A DNA stretch of 64,000 bases from Rs1 sp000416275 (GTDB lineage Bacteria > Pseudomonadota > Gammaproteobacteria > Pseudomonadales > Balneatricaceae). The stretch is from positions 930,001 to 994,000 of the forward strand of contig OZ251574.1 of the NCBI GenBank assembly GCA_965243635.1, read 5' to 3'. Shown here in pieces: positions 26,360 through 34,525 of this stretch (positions are counted from its first letter, which is position 1; the number at the start of each line of letters is the position of its first letter). A model generated the notes under the pieces. That model did no database searches. It was not told the DNA's origin and was given only the letters and a program-made list of their open reading frames with translations. Both the position numbers and the translations under genes were made by a program.

Positions 26360-27825
26360 CAATTCATCTCCTTTGCTTTTTTATCAAACATCGCATCAAA
26401 TATTGCGTTTGAAAACCTTTCACTTCGCTGTGCGGCCGATATCTCTTGCTGACTGAGTATTTCCAAGTATTGTCTATTTATATTTTCGATGTCGGTTGCT
26501 AATAAATAACAGCCCTCCAATGCACTTTTCATCGCGTACTCGCTCTCCATTTCATAGTCCTGCTCCAGCACTTCTATTTGCCTAAACAAAAACTCACTAA
26601 TACTCATTCCCTCAAAGCTCTTTTCACCATAACTATCCACTAGCCAGTCGGCTGTTTTTTGACAAAATTGGCGAGTTTTATGCAAAGTAAAACTTTTCGT
26701 GATTATCTGCTCTAAAGGTATATCTTCGACAGGATTGACGCTTTGGCCATGTTGTTCAATGTTTTGCTGCATGTGCGAAAAAGCACTGCTAACAAAAGTC
26801 GCTATCTGACAGTTTATCGGTCGCAGTTTTTCGCTCTGCTGATTTTTATCACCGTCGGTGTGTGGCAGCTGATGATTTTCATAGATAAAGGTGACCGGTG
26901 GATATCGGTCATTGGGCAGGCAAAAAAACTTGCTACTGGCTCGGTGATAATCCGCCAAGGTTGGCAAATGTACTTTTAGTACCCTAGGATCCCAGAAGCG
27001 AAAGAAACGGTCGTTGGCGTTTGGCAGGGTTAATTTAAGAAACTTACGAAAATGCTGATGGATGACTTGCATCGGCGCGGTGCTTTGGATGATTATGCCG
27101 ACATCTTCGCCCCACATGGTCTCGAAGTAGCGTTTATGGAAGTGAGAGACTCGCTGATCATCGTTATAGGCGGCAGCATCTAAGGTAATATCTAAAAGAT
27201 AAGGCGCGACCATTTTTAGGTTTTCAGCGGCATCGCCGGTGAACATGCACATCACCGGGCAATCAGAGATTAGGTCTAGATCAAACACACCGCGCTGTTC
27301 AATATAGGCGCTGGCATCGACGATCAAATAGGTGTGTAGCTTCTGCTGCTGATGCTCTGGGGTTAGGCAGTGCCCAAACAACAAGGCTTTTAACTCGGGA
27401 TTAATCCACTCCCGCTCCCAAAACGCCAAGTGCTGTTGATCGATGTTTTTGGGGGTGCTGAGGGTTTTAATCTGTACGTATTCCGCTTGTTGATCGACTT
27501 TGGATGGCTGATGCAACACGGCTATTTGTTGAAAAACGAGCGGGGTGTCCGCAGACAACTGATGGCACAGCGTCATCGCCAGTGAGCTGTTAGCAACGTT
27601 TTTCTGGAAGTAGTTATTGGCCGCTATCGGCTGCTCTGAATACAAAAATATGTAGCCTTGCTGAGCGAGGGCCACACTGATCTGCTGATCGAGATTTAAG
27701 CTATTGCCTGCACTGGCTGCAACTAATAACGCGTAGCGATTTTCTGTTGACTCGCCCTGTTTCATCGCTTCGCAGTGCAAAATTAGCGGGTAGTTGAAAG
27801 CATCCATATTTTCAGTATTGTCCAT
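26359..27825 (-). CDS. DUF4123 adaptor/chaperone for the type VI effector
   Basis: DUF4123 proteins (VasW, Tap/TEC) load cargo effectors onto VgrG. Motifs here are TYLIVDASAY at about residue 165, CMFTGDAAENLKMVAPYLLDI, and FFRFWDPRVLKVHLPT at about 280, which correspond to the DUF4123 core. The C-terminal 150 residues are helical and probably contact the effector. The 488 residues are on the long side for the family. It is the first gene of the array operon and its stop codon overlaps the toxA1 start (TGATG). The start ATG at 27825 is taken. M7 (27807) is possible. A palindrome lies just upstream. Confidence 0.85.
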   Translation of the reverse strand: MDNTENMDAFNYPLILHCEAMKQGESTENRYALLVAASAGNSLNLDQQISVALAQQGYIFLYSEQPIAANNYFQKNVANSSLAMTLCHQLSADTPLVFQQIAVLHQPSKVDQQAEYVQIKTLSTPKNIDQQHLAFWEREWINPELKALLFGHCLTPEHQQQKLHTYLIVDASAYIEQRGVFDLDLISDCPVMCMFTGDAAENLKMVAPYLLDITLDAAAYNDDQRVSHFHKRYFETMWGEDVGIIIQSTAPMQVIHQHFRKFLKLTLPNANDRFFRFWDPRVLKVHLPTLADYHRASSKFFCLPNDRYPPVTFIYENHQLPHTDGDKNQQSEKLRPINCQIATFVSSAFSHMQQNIEQHGQSVNPVEDIPLEQIITKSFTLHKTRQFCQKTADWLVDSYGEKSFEGMSISEFLFRQIEVLEQDYEMESEYAMKSALEGCYLLATDIENINRQYLEILSQQEISAAQRSERFSNAIFDAMFDKKAKEMN

Positions 27826-27830
27826 TTATA

Positions 27831-27850
27831 AAACGACTCGCCGGTCGTTT
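27831..27850. promoter_or_regulatory. Palindrome directly upstream of the effector operon
   Basis: AAACGAC at 27831-27837 is the exact reverse complement of GTCGTTT at 27844-27850. It sits 5 to 25 bases before the adaptor start codon and covers the only plausible ribosome site (GGCGAG). It could be an operator or an RNA hairpin limiting translation. The assignment is inferred. Confidence 0.4.
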
Positions 27851-28082
27851 ATTACTGTCCTTAGCGTACTAGCGGTATAGACACTGACCCTAACGATAAA
27901 CGCTGAAAGCCTATCATCAAGATCTTTACTAGTATTTGATTGCTACCTTACAACAAATTCCCTTACAATACATCAAGTAAACGGCCCGAGCTAATCATCA
28001 GCAGTTGCCACTTTCTAGCTCCTAGCACTAATATGATGGTCTAACCTCGATCAGCTGAACATACTCAGTACTCTGATCTTCA

Positions 28083-28152
28083 AGTTGGCTGTTACATCGA
28101 TCACTCCTTGTCTTCCGCCAATTTTTACCTGTGATTTTGTCACGAACAGGCT
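28083..28152 (-). pseudogene. Relic of a toxB-type effector gene
   Basis: The minus-strand translation VKIGG then GVIDVTAN matches toxB residues reading VKIGGILGVIDVTAN, and the DNA is clearly similar over about 70 bp (compare 15370-15440). Nothing else of the gene survives. It lies upstream of the present operon on the same strand. Confidence 0.7.
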
Positions 28153-28268
28153 TTTATAGGTGTAAGCAACACCTTCTTTCTCAGAAGCACTATTGTCCAT
28201 CGGAAACACATCAATATCTAGCGGTACGTGGTCAGTCGATAATCCGCTGATCGGAACCTTAATGTTTT
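28153..28268 (-). pseudogene. Fragment of an IS1380-type transposase
   Basis: The minus-strand frame reads VPLDIDVFPMDNSASEKEGV, then AYTYK, close to the DDE-proximal core (LDIDxxPMDNSxxxKEGVxxTYK) of IS1380-family transposases. It is not the same element as the intact IS at 54919. It is joined directly to the toxin relic and cut by element A at 28269. Confidence 0.6.
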
Positions 28269-28451
28269 CCTGAAATCTGTGGCTTCAAAGTGAGTACAGA
28301 GTGTTAGATATTGATTTTACGGTGGAATTAAAAAAATATTAACTGCATAAAATACATCCCTGCATAAACCCATGGATTCAACGGCTATTTTTATAACCGA
28401 CGTAGAAATAATAGCTTATGCTATTTGGTGCAGTGACGTCACTAATTCAGG
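28269..28451. repeat. Element A, diverged
   Basis: Begins CCTGAAATCTGTGGCTTC and ends CACTAATTCAGG. The interior is recognisable with several deletions. The flanks do not show a target duplication. Confidence 0.8.
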
Positions 28452-28491
28452 TCTTAGCCATGGCAATCTACAGTGATTAAAGTTGTACAAA

Positions 28492-28695
28492 GAGATCTCT
28501 GCATAACTGCCCCAGAGGGTGTGATAACTGCGCTCGGTAATACGGCGTTAAAAACCGGCTCAATATGCTCATTTACACCAGTAATACCCATGAAAGAAGG
28601 GCACACTGTACCCAAAGTGAGGGGCACACTGACTCGGCTATCTCGCCGTTTTTTGCCTGGTATTACCTTCGCTCGCAACGTTATGCAGAGGTCTG
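28492..28695. repeat. Element B, full length, with 5-bp target duplication
   Basis: Starts GAGATCTCTGCATAAC and ends GTTATGCAGAGGTCTG. ACAAA flanks it at 28487-28491 and 28696-28700. The interior includes CCCAGAGGGTGTGATAACTG and AAAACCGGCTCAATATGCTC. It is a good reference copy for the long form. Confidence 0.9.
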
Positions 28696-28706
28696 ACAAA
28701 CATATA

Positions 28707-28866
28707 CCTGAACCCGTGACTTCAAAGTGAATACAGAGTGCAAGATATTGGTTTTACGGTGGAATTGAAAAATCTTAGCTGCACCCATAGGTTCAGCGAG
28801 CATTTTTCTAACCGCCGTAGAATCAATAGTTTGCGCTATGTGGTGCAGTGAAGTCACTGATTCAGG
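28707..28866. repeat. Element A, 160-bp form, with 5-bp target duplication
   Basis: Starts CCTGAACCCGTGACTTC and ends CACTGATTCAGG. ATATA flanks it at 28702-28706 and 28867-28871. It lacks the GCATTCGCTAAATAAATGCA middle part present in the 208-bp form. Confidence 0.9.
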
Positions 28867-29336
28867 ATATAGTCATGTTTTTATGATCATTTTATCTATA
28901 GCTGAAAGTGGTGGGTGAGCAGGTGGCTTTTTGTCAGTAATTGGATACCCAGCAAAATATCTTTATCGCTGTTAATTATTCAAAGGTAGGCTTCTAGTAA
29001 TATTCGTGCTATTTTTGCGCCCTGAGTGATTTTTAGTTAGTGTTTGCCTGTAAAGTCTCCTCATCATCATCTCTGTTTTAATTTACAGTAGAACTAAGAC
29101 TTTATTGTGCCGACAGCGCAAGCTCTTAACGTTAAGCTAAAATTGGCTGTGTTTATTCTGATCTGTATTTAATAGTTGAATCGTCATGTTTGTTGTAAAC
29201 TACAAATTCAGCTTATGGATTAAAACAGGCTCTGGGCATGATTGTTTTGTCTAGCTCATTACACATAATAACTTATTAGTAATTACCAAGGGTTGGATGT
29301 TATCTATTATCGTAAAAGTGTGATTTGTGAAAAAGT
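28867..29336. other. 470-bp stretch without recognisable feature
   Basis: AT-rich sequence between the repeat cluster and the next gene. I see no ORF with a plausible start, no strong hairpin and no repeat. It presumably carries the promoter of the downstream membrane protein gene. Confidence 0.4.
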
Positions 29337-29783
29337 ATGCTAAAACTTTTTCGAGTTCAATTCGCGATGCTAGTGTTTATTAGTTTACTGGGTGGGGTCG
29401 TGATCTACGAACTCTTCGGTAGCTTGTCAGGTCTAGATTCAATTGTGATTGCAGGAATGCTGGCAGGGTTGTTTATCGGCGTTTTTAGTGGCAAAAATTT
29501 AGGTATGTTCGCTATATTTCCGAGTTTTTTAGCGGCGCTCAGCGGCAGTCTTATTTTTTCCATTCTGGCCTTTTTTTCTTTGAGCTACGGTGATCCAATA
29601 GTGATCGTACTCGGCCAGTTTGCAATTGGCTTCTGTCTGCTTTCAGGTACGGTGATAGGTTGTCAGTGGGGTAGGCATTTATTAATCCGTGAAGAAGATT
29701 TAGCGCAATTAAGAGAGGTATTCGGCGAGCGTCACGTCGCTTTAAAGTTTCGCGAAAGAGATGGCCATCGAGAAGACGATTAG
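29337..29783 (+). CDS. Hypothetical membrane protein, four predicted helices
   Basis: The 148 residues form four hydrophobic segments at about 9-28, 34-52, 56-82 and 87-110, followed by a charged cytoplasmic tail of about 35 residues (LLIREEDLAQLREVFGERH). I do not recognise the family. ABC-transporter or polysaccharide genes, which could suggest a role, are absent nearby. The start at 29337 has GAAAAAG rather than a strong ribosome site. The gene is followed by an element B 54 bp downstream. Confidence 0.55.
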   Translation: MLKLFRVQFAMLVFISLLGGVVIYELFGSLSGLDSIVIAGMLAGLFIGVFSGKNLGMFAIFPSFLAALSGSLIFSILAFFSLSYGDPIVIVLGQFAIGFCLLSGTVIGCQWGRHLLIREEDLAQLREVFGERHVALKFRERDGHREDD

Positions 29784-29836
29784 TCTATTATTTTCATATT
29801 ACTTGCGTTTGAAACCCGCTTCTCTAATTATTAAAA

Positions 29837-30037
29837 GAGACTTTTGCATAACTTACCCAGAGGGTATGGTAACTACGCTCGGTAATGCGGCGTTAAAAAT
29901 CGGCTCCATATGCTCATTTACACCAGCAATACCTATAAAGAAGGGCACACTGTACCCAAAGTGAGGGGCATACTAACTCCGCTATCTCGCCGTTTTTGCC
30001 TGGTGTTCTCTTCGCTCGCAACGTTATGCAAGGTCTC
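29837..30037. repeat. Element B, long form
   Basis: Starts GAGACTTTTGCATAAC and ends GTTATGCAAGGTCTC. The interior matches the copy at 28492. The flanks TAAAA and TCAAA are only partly alike, so the duplication has decayed. Confidence 0.85.
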
Positions 30038-30138
30038 TCAAAGTGTTTAAAACTAAATCAGATTAAATAATCAGGGTTGCTGTATCTACTTTCTGGATGA
30101 AATTAGTTAGTAGACTGGCGCATTTTTGTGAGGACGTG

Positions 30139-31176
30139 ATGAAATATCAAAAATTAACTAATACCGAGTTAAATGTTAGTCGTATTTGTTTAGGTACTAT
30201 GACTTTTGGCAAACAAAACACTCAACAACAGGCCTTTCAACAGTTAGATTATGCATTAGCTCAAGGAGTTAATTTCATTGATACTGCGGAATTATATCCG
30301 GTGCCGACCGCTGCGGCGACCCGCTGTTTAACAGAGGAATATATTGGTAACTGGATCGAGCAAAGGGGCAATCGAGATCAGTTGGTAATAGGCACTAAAG
30401 TTTGTGGTCCCGCAGCGATGGTAGAGTACTTAAGACCCAATATTGCTCTGAATGAGCTCAACATTAGGCTCGCAGTCGAAGGAAGTTTAAAGCGCTTAAA
30501 GACCGATTACATCGATTTATATCAATTGCATTGGCCCGATCGCCAAACGAACTTTTTTGGTCAATTAGGTTACGAGCATAACCCGGCAAACGACGGTACT
30601 CCACTGCGGGAAACCTTAAGCGTACTTAAGCAATTAGTCGATGAAGGGAAAATTCGCTATGTGGGTGTGTCGAATGAATCTCCCTGGGGAGTGATGCGCT
30701 TTTTGCAATTAGCTGAAGAGTTCAATCTACCGAAAATAGCCAGTGTGCAAAATGCCTACTCGCTATTAAATCGCACCACTGAAATTGCTTTGGCTGAAGT
30801 GCTATACCGCGAAAATATCCATTTACTTCCATACTCGCCGCTAGGTTTTGGAGTGTTAACAGGGAAGTACTTACAGGGCGGATTGCCAAAAAATTCAAGG
30901 TTGAAATTATTTCCCAGTTACTCGCGATACTTAACCCCAAATGGAATTACAGCAACCGCTAAATATGTGGCTCTAGCGCACAGCAGAAACATTGATCCAG
31001 CGCAAATGGCCATCGCCTATGTAGCCAATAAGCCCTTTGTCGGATCAACCATTATCGGTGCGACTAATATTGAGCAACTGAGCACTGCAATCAGTGCCAT
31101 TGATTTGACGTTAGATGCTGAGCTGCTTGCCGAAATTGAAGCTATTCACCATGCCTGCCATAATCCCTGCCCGTAA
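30139..31176 (+). CDS. tas: NADP(H)-dependent aldo-keto reductase, Tas-like
   Basis: The protein aligns by eye along its length with E. coli Tas: GTMTFGKQNTQQQAFQQLDYA at the start, FIDTAELYPVP with the catalytic Asp-Tyr pair, TDYIDLYQLHWPDRQTNFFG, IRYVGVSNE, and the NADP-binding FVGSTIIGATNIEQL near the end. Tas-type enzymes are putative aldo-keto reductases linked to tyrosine auxotrophy suppression. The frame is open from 30097, but the ATG at 30139 has GAGGA five bases upstream and matches the family's MxYxxL start, giving 345 residues. The YdcZ-type gene follows 25 bp later and is probably cotranscribed. Confidence 0.88.
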   Translation: MKYQKLTNTELNVSRICLGTMTFGKQNTQQQAFQQLDYALAQGVNFIDTAELYPVPTAAATRCLTEEYIGNWIEQRGNRDQLVIGTKVCGPAAMVEYLRPNIALNELNIRLAVEGSLKRLKTDYIDLYQLHWPDRQTNFFGQLGYEHNPANDGTPLRETLSVLKQLVDEGKIRYVGVSNESPWGVMRFLQLAEEFNLPKIASVQNAYSLLNRTTEIALAEVLYRENIHLLPYSPLGFGVLTGKYLQGGLPKNSRLKLFPSYSRYLTPNGITATAKYVALAHSRNIDPAQMAIAYVANKPFVGSTIIGATNIEQLSTAISAIDLTLDAELLAEIEAIHHACHNPCP

Positions 31177-31200
31177 TCAGCAGCTTTTTAGGAGAATATA

Positions 31201-31638
31201 ATGAGTTGGTTGTTAGTTTTTTTTGCTGTGATTGCCGGGTCAATGATCCCCATTCAAGGTGCATTAAACGCGCGGTTAGGTGCTGCTATGGTGCACCCAA
31301 TGCAAGCCACCTTAGTCTCTTATATAGGTGGCACTATAGCTTGTGTAGTGGTTTTGTTGATTGCTCAAGCTAGTCTCCCCGATTATAAGCGGCTTGCCGG
31401 TATCGACTGGTATTTATATTTAGGAGGCTTTTTGGGGGCGGTTTTTGTCAGTGGTATGTTGTACTTAATGCCCAAAATTGGCATTGCCAACATGCTCGCC
31501 GCCGCGATCTTTGGTCAGTTAGTCATGTCGGTCGCATTTGATCATTTTGGCTTGGCCGGAATCACCATTGAAATCAATGCCAGTAGAATTTTTGGCATTG
31601 TCCTACTCTTGGCCGGGGTGTATTTTTTACAGCGCTAA
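31201..31638 (+). CDS. YdcZ/DUF606-type DMT family membrane protein
   Basis: The 145 residues form five predicted helices. MIPIQGALNARLG near the N-terminus and GGFLGAVFVSGMLYLMPKIG in the middle are typical of the DMT_YdcZ family, a half-size relative of drug/metabolite transporters. An AGGAGA ribosome site lies six bases before the ATG. It follows the aldo-keto reductase by 25 bp. The transported substrate is unknown. Confidence 0.85.
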   Translation: MSWLLVFFAVIAGSMIPIQGALNARLGAAMVHPMQATLVSYIGGTIACVVVLLIAQASLPDYKRLAGIDWYLYLGGFLGAVFVSGMLYLMPKIGIANMLAAAIFGQLVMSVAFDHFGLAGITIEINASRIFGIVLLLAGVYFLQR

Positions 31639-31785
31639 GAGGCGTAAAAGGATCAAACTTATTATCCACCCATATGCTGTTACTGATGAGAATCTGCCAG
31701 GAGTTCTTATCGACCTAAACGCACTTACAAGCTGCGTTGCTATCAGGCCTTTTTTTATGTCGGCTATGGGATGAGTCCACTGCGA

Positions 31786-33018
31786 TTAGTCAATAATAGA
31801 AGAAATTGCTTTAATTAACTTATCGGCATCGCCTGGGGATGTGTAATGCACTAGTGAAAACCGCAGCACCCCATTCACTGTATCTATATCCATTGCCTCT
31901 AAAAGTCGCACTGAATAGAAATGTCCCGCACCGCACATGATTCCCATCGCAGCTAATGACTTTGCCAAAGCCATGGAAGGATGACCCTGTACTAAAATTG
32001 CTACGGTTGGCGCTCTGTTTGTTGCGGAGCTAGGGCCGATGATACGGATTTTTGGATGCTGCTTGAAAAAGTCTAAAATAGGTTTGAGCGTTGCTTGCTC
32101 TGCGCCGATCAGTAAATCGTGCACCGCATTTGCCCTACTTAAATCACTGACGGTATCTGCATCACTAAAATGGTGCTGGTACAGCGCTGTGAAATAATCA
32201 CAGACACCGGTTGCCGCGGCAATTTGTGCGTGATCTGGGCCCGCAGGTGTTAAGCGTTTGTCCCGTAAATCATGGTTGAAATAATGTCCTTGGTTAGTTA
32301 AGCACTGATCCATATCAGAGCGAACCACCATCACTGCTTGATGTGGACCATACACTTTATATAAGGAAAACAGGTAAATATCTGCTTTAAGTGCTTGGAT
32401 ATCTGGTAATCCATGACCTGCATAAGAGACCCCATCTACCAAAGTACGAATGTTATATTCTTTAGCTAGCTGGCAAATCTCGGCTACTGGGTTGATTTCT
32501 CCCAATATATTAGAGCAATGTGGGAAAACAATTAGTTTAGTTTTGTGACTAATCAGTTTCTCTAAACTGTCTAGTGCTAAAGATCCGCTGTGTCGATCAA
32601 CACCCCACTGACTGACTTTAATGCCCTGGTTGGCTAGCTTGCGCCAGACCCCTGAGTTTGCTTCATGGTCTTGATTAGTGACAATTATTTGGTCTCCCGC
32701 AACTAGCCATCCCAGCATTGCATTAGCCAATACATAGGTATTTTGGCTGGTGGAGGGACCAAAATAAATTTCATCTGCCGTCACATTTAACCAGCGCGCC
32801 ATTGCTGTATACGCTTGATCCATTTGCTGGCCGGCTAGTTGTGCCTGTGGGTAAGGATGGTAGGGCTGGACTTTAGTTTTATGATAATAGCTAGTGAGCC
32901 TATCCATCACTTGTCGGCACATGTATGAGCCGCCTGCATTTTCGAAGAAAGCGCTATCTTTTAGAGAAGGTTCAGAAAAAGCGGGAAACTGCTGGCGGAC
33001 AAAGTTCATATCTAACAT
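31786..33018 (-). CDS. Class V aminotransferase / cysteine desulfurase-like PLP enzyme
   Basis: The 410 residues show class V features: FENAGGSYMCRQVM at the N-terminus, TNQDHEANSGVWR (the PLP-ring stacking histidine), VDGVSYAGHGLPDIQALKADIYLFSLYK with the Schiff-base lysine in LYKVYGPH, and TPAGPDHAQIAAATG. The family includes cysteine desulfurases and isopenicillin-epimerase-like enzymes. No conserved active-site cysteine loop is obvious, so sulfur mobilisation is not certain. It is divergent from an Lrp-type regulator, with a perfect inverted repeat between them, suggesting amino-acid-responsive control. Confidence 0.8.
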   Translation of the reverse strand: MLDMNFVRQQFPAFSEPSLKDSAFFENAGGSYMCRQVMDRLTSYYHKTKVQPYHPYPQAQLAGQQMDQAYTAMARWLNVTADEIYFGPSTSQNTYVLANAMLGWLVAGDQIIVTNQDHEANSGVWRKLANQGIKVSQWGVDRHSGSLALDSLEKLISHKTKLIVFPHCSNILGEINPVAEICQLAKEYNIRTLVDGVSYAGHGLPDIQALKADIYLFSLYKVYGPHQAVMVVRSDMDQCLTNQGHYFNHDLRDKRLTPAGPDHAQIAAATGVCDYFTALYQHHFSDADTVSDLSRANAVHDLLIGAEQATLKPILDFFKQHPKIRIIGPSSATNRAPTVAILVQGHPSMALAKSLAAMGIMCGAGHFYSVRLLEAMDIDTVNGVLRFSLVHYTSPGDADKLIKAISSIID

Positions 33019-33114
33019 AAGTAATTCCTAAAGGTTACAGATTTAATAGCACTGAATCTAACACCATTTTAGCGATAAATAGCTGCATTAGTCTGATCAA
33101 CTTTTACTTGTTTC

Positions 33115-33140
33115 GCCTAAAATAGTGCGCTATTTTAGGC
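33115..33140. promoter_or_regulatory. Perfect inverted repeat in the aminotransferase/Lrp divergent region
   Basis: GCCTAAAATAG at 33115-33125 and CTATTTTAGGC at 33130-33140 are exact reverse complements with a four-base centre (TGCG). It lies 28 bp before the regulator's start and is AT-rich in the arms, as Lrp/AsnC operators usually are. Binding by the adjacent regulator is inferred. Confidence 0.6.
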
Positions 33141-33167
33141 ATGATAATCCAGTAAGTGACCTAAATC

Positions 33168-33644
33168 ATGCATAGAGTTCTCTTAGATAGACAGGATGTG
33201 CGCATCCTAGAATTATTACAGCGAGATAGTAGAATCTCTCGATCGCAGTTAGCTGAGCAGGTAAACCTATCAGCTTCACAGTGTTACCGGCGTTTAAAAC
33301 GTTTGGAAAAGTCCGGGTTAATTGAGCGATACGTGACGCTTCTCAACTTGGAAAAAGCCGGTTTTGATGTTTGGGCAATGGTGATGGTGAGTTTTTCAAA
33401 AACTGCCCCAGCGGCACGCGATAAACTGTTGCAGCTGATTCACGAGTTAGATGAAATACAGGAGTGCTATAGCGCCTCGGGTGAGTATGATTTTATATTG
33501 CGAGTCAATTGCACGGGAATGCGTGCTTATTCGAATTTGATTAATAAAAAATTAATGCAAGACTTTGTGGTGGCAATCCACTCCTACATTCTGATGGAGT
33601 GCCTAAAGCATAAAACAGCTCTACCGATAACAGTGACTGACTAG
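33168..33644 (+). CDS. Lrp/AsnC family transcriptional regulator
   Basis: The 158 residues have the standard two parts: an N-terminal helix-turn-helix (LDRQDVRILELLQRDSRISRS, then LSASQCYRRLKRLEKSGLI) and a C-terminal RAM ligand-binding domain (ECYSASGEYDFILRVNC). The length is typical. It is divergent from the class V aminotransferase gene, the usual position for a local Lrp-type regulator of an amino-acid enzyme. Confidence 0.92.
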   Translation: MHRVLLDRQDVRILELLQRDSRISRSQLAEQVNLSASQCYRRLKRLEKSGLIERYVTLLNLEKAGFDVWAMVMVSFSKTAPAARDKLLQLIHELDEIQECYSASGEYDFILRVNCTGMRAYSNLINKKLMQDFVVAIHSYILMECLKHKTALPITVTD

Positions 33645-33646
33645 TA

Positions 33647-33854
33647 CCTGAATCCGTAACTTCAAAGTGAATACAGAGTGTAAGATATTGGTTTTACGGT
33701 GGAATTGAAAAATCTTAGCTGCAAGCTCATATGCTCCTGCATTCGCTAAATAAATGCATCCATGCATAAAACCCATAGCTTCAGCGGGCATTTTTCTAAC
33801 CGCCGTAGAATCAAGAGCTTGCGCTATGTGGTGCAGTGAAGTCACTGATTCAGG
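33647..33854. repeat. Element A, 208-bp reference copy with 5-bp target duplication
   Basis: Starts CCTGAATCCGTAACTTC and ends CACTGATTCAGG, with TAGTA at 33642-33646 and 33855-33859. It contains GCATTCGCTAAATAAATGCA, itself an inverted repeat, in the centre. This is the most complete copy and the best query for finding others. It starts two bases after the Lrp stop codon. Confidence 0.93.
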
Positions 33855-33855
33855 T

Positions 33856-34374
33856 AGTACTCATTCAGAAATAGATGTCTACTGCACAGGCCTACTAGGT
33901 GTAGCTCTTTGAAATGACCAAACATCTATACTTAAGTATTCAACATCTTGAACAATCGGCATCCTCGCAATCACCTTGTTTTTGGATGACAGCTGATAAA
34001 ATTTGGCGATTAATAATTTGATTCTCCTTTCTGTCGCTGCTTTTTTAACTATATTGGGCTGTGCTGCTTTTGGGCTGTTCTGCAGTAAAGGCAACTTCTG
34101 AAAAGGTTATTTTCACAGCGTTTCAAGTTTAAGTATTTGAAGTAGATAAAATCAATAAGCAGTCTAGCCTAGGCACGGTCATATTTAATCATCGGACTAG
34201 TTGTCGGGATTATCGGCCGAGTGCAATAAACAGCAACTAATAGAGGTAATAATGTGACTGTTCTTGAGTGTTACCGATTTGCATCAGAGTTAGATAACAT
34301 CGATTGAGAAACGCTGTACACTGAAATTATACACCCTTTATTATTGATCTTTGTAAGCTACAATTTGTCTTCAG
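33856..34374. other. Gene-free stretch, no clear feature
   Basis: A 71-codon minus-strand frame at 33879-34094 has no recognisable domain and no ribosome site, and I do not call it a gene. No repeats or strong hairpins were seen here. Confidence 0.4.
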
Positions 34375-34497
34375 AGTTCAGCATAACGACTGCGCTTGGC
34401 AATATAGCTCGACAGCTTCCTGCACACCAGGGAACTCCACTATTTCGCCGTTTTTTGCCTTGTATTACCTTTACTTGTCACGCTATGCTGAGCTCTT
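34375..34497. repeat. Element B, degenerate
   Basis: GAGTTCAGCATAACGACTGCGCTTGG at one side and CACGCTATGCTGAGCTC at the other correspond to the two ends of element B with many substitutions and an internal deletion. It probably carries the leader of the carboxypeptidase gene. Confidence 0.6.
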
Positions 34498-34525
34498 ATC
34501 TTATTATAATTACTCGGAGTATCTC

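Noticed and set aside
28454..28730. Small ORFs on both strands across element B (also 43920-44249, 51714-51934)
   Set aside because: Frames arise from the palindromic repeat and differ between copies by frameshifts; the elements appear non-coding.
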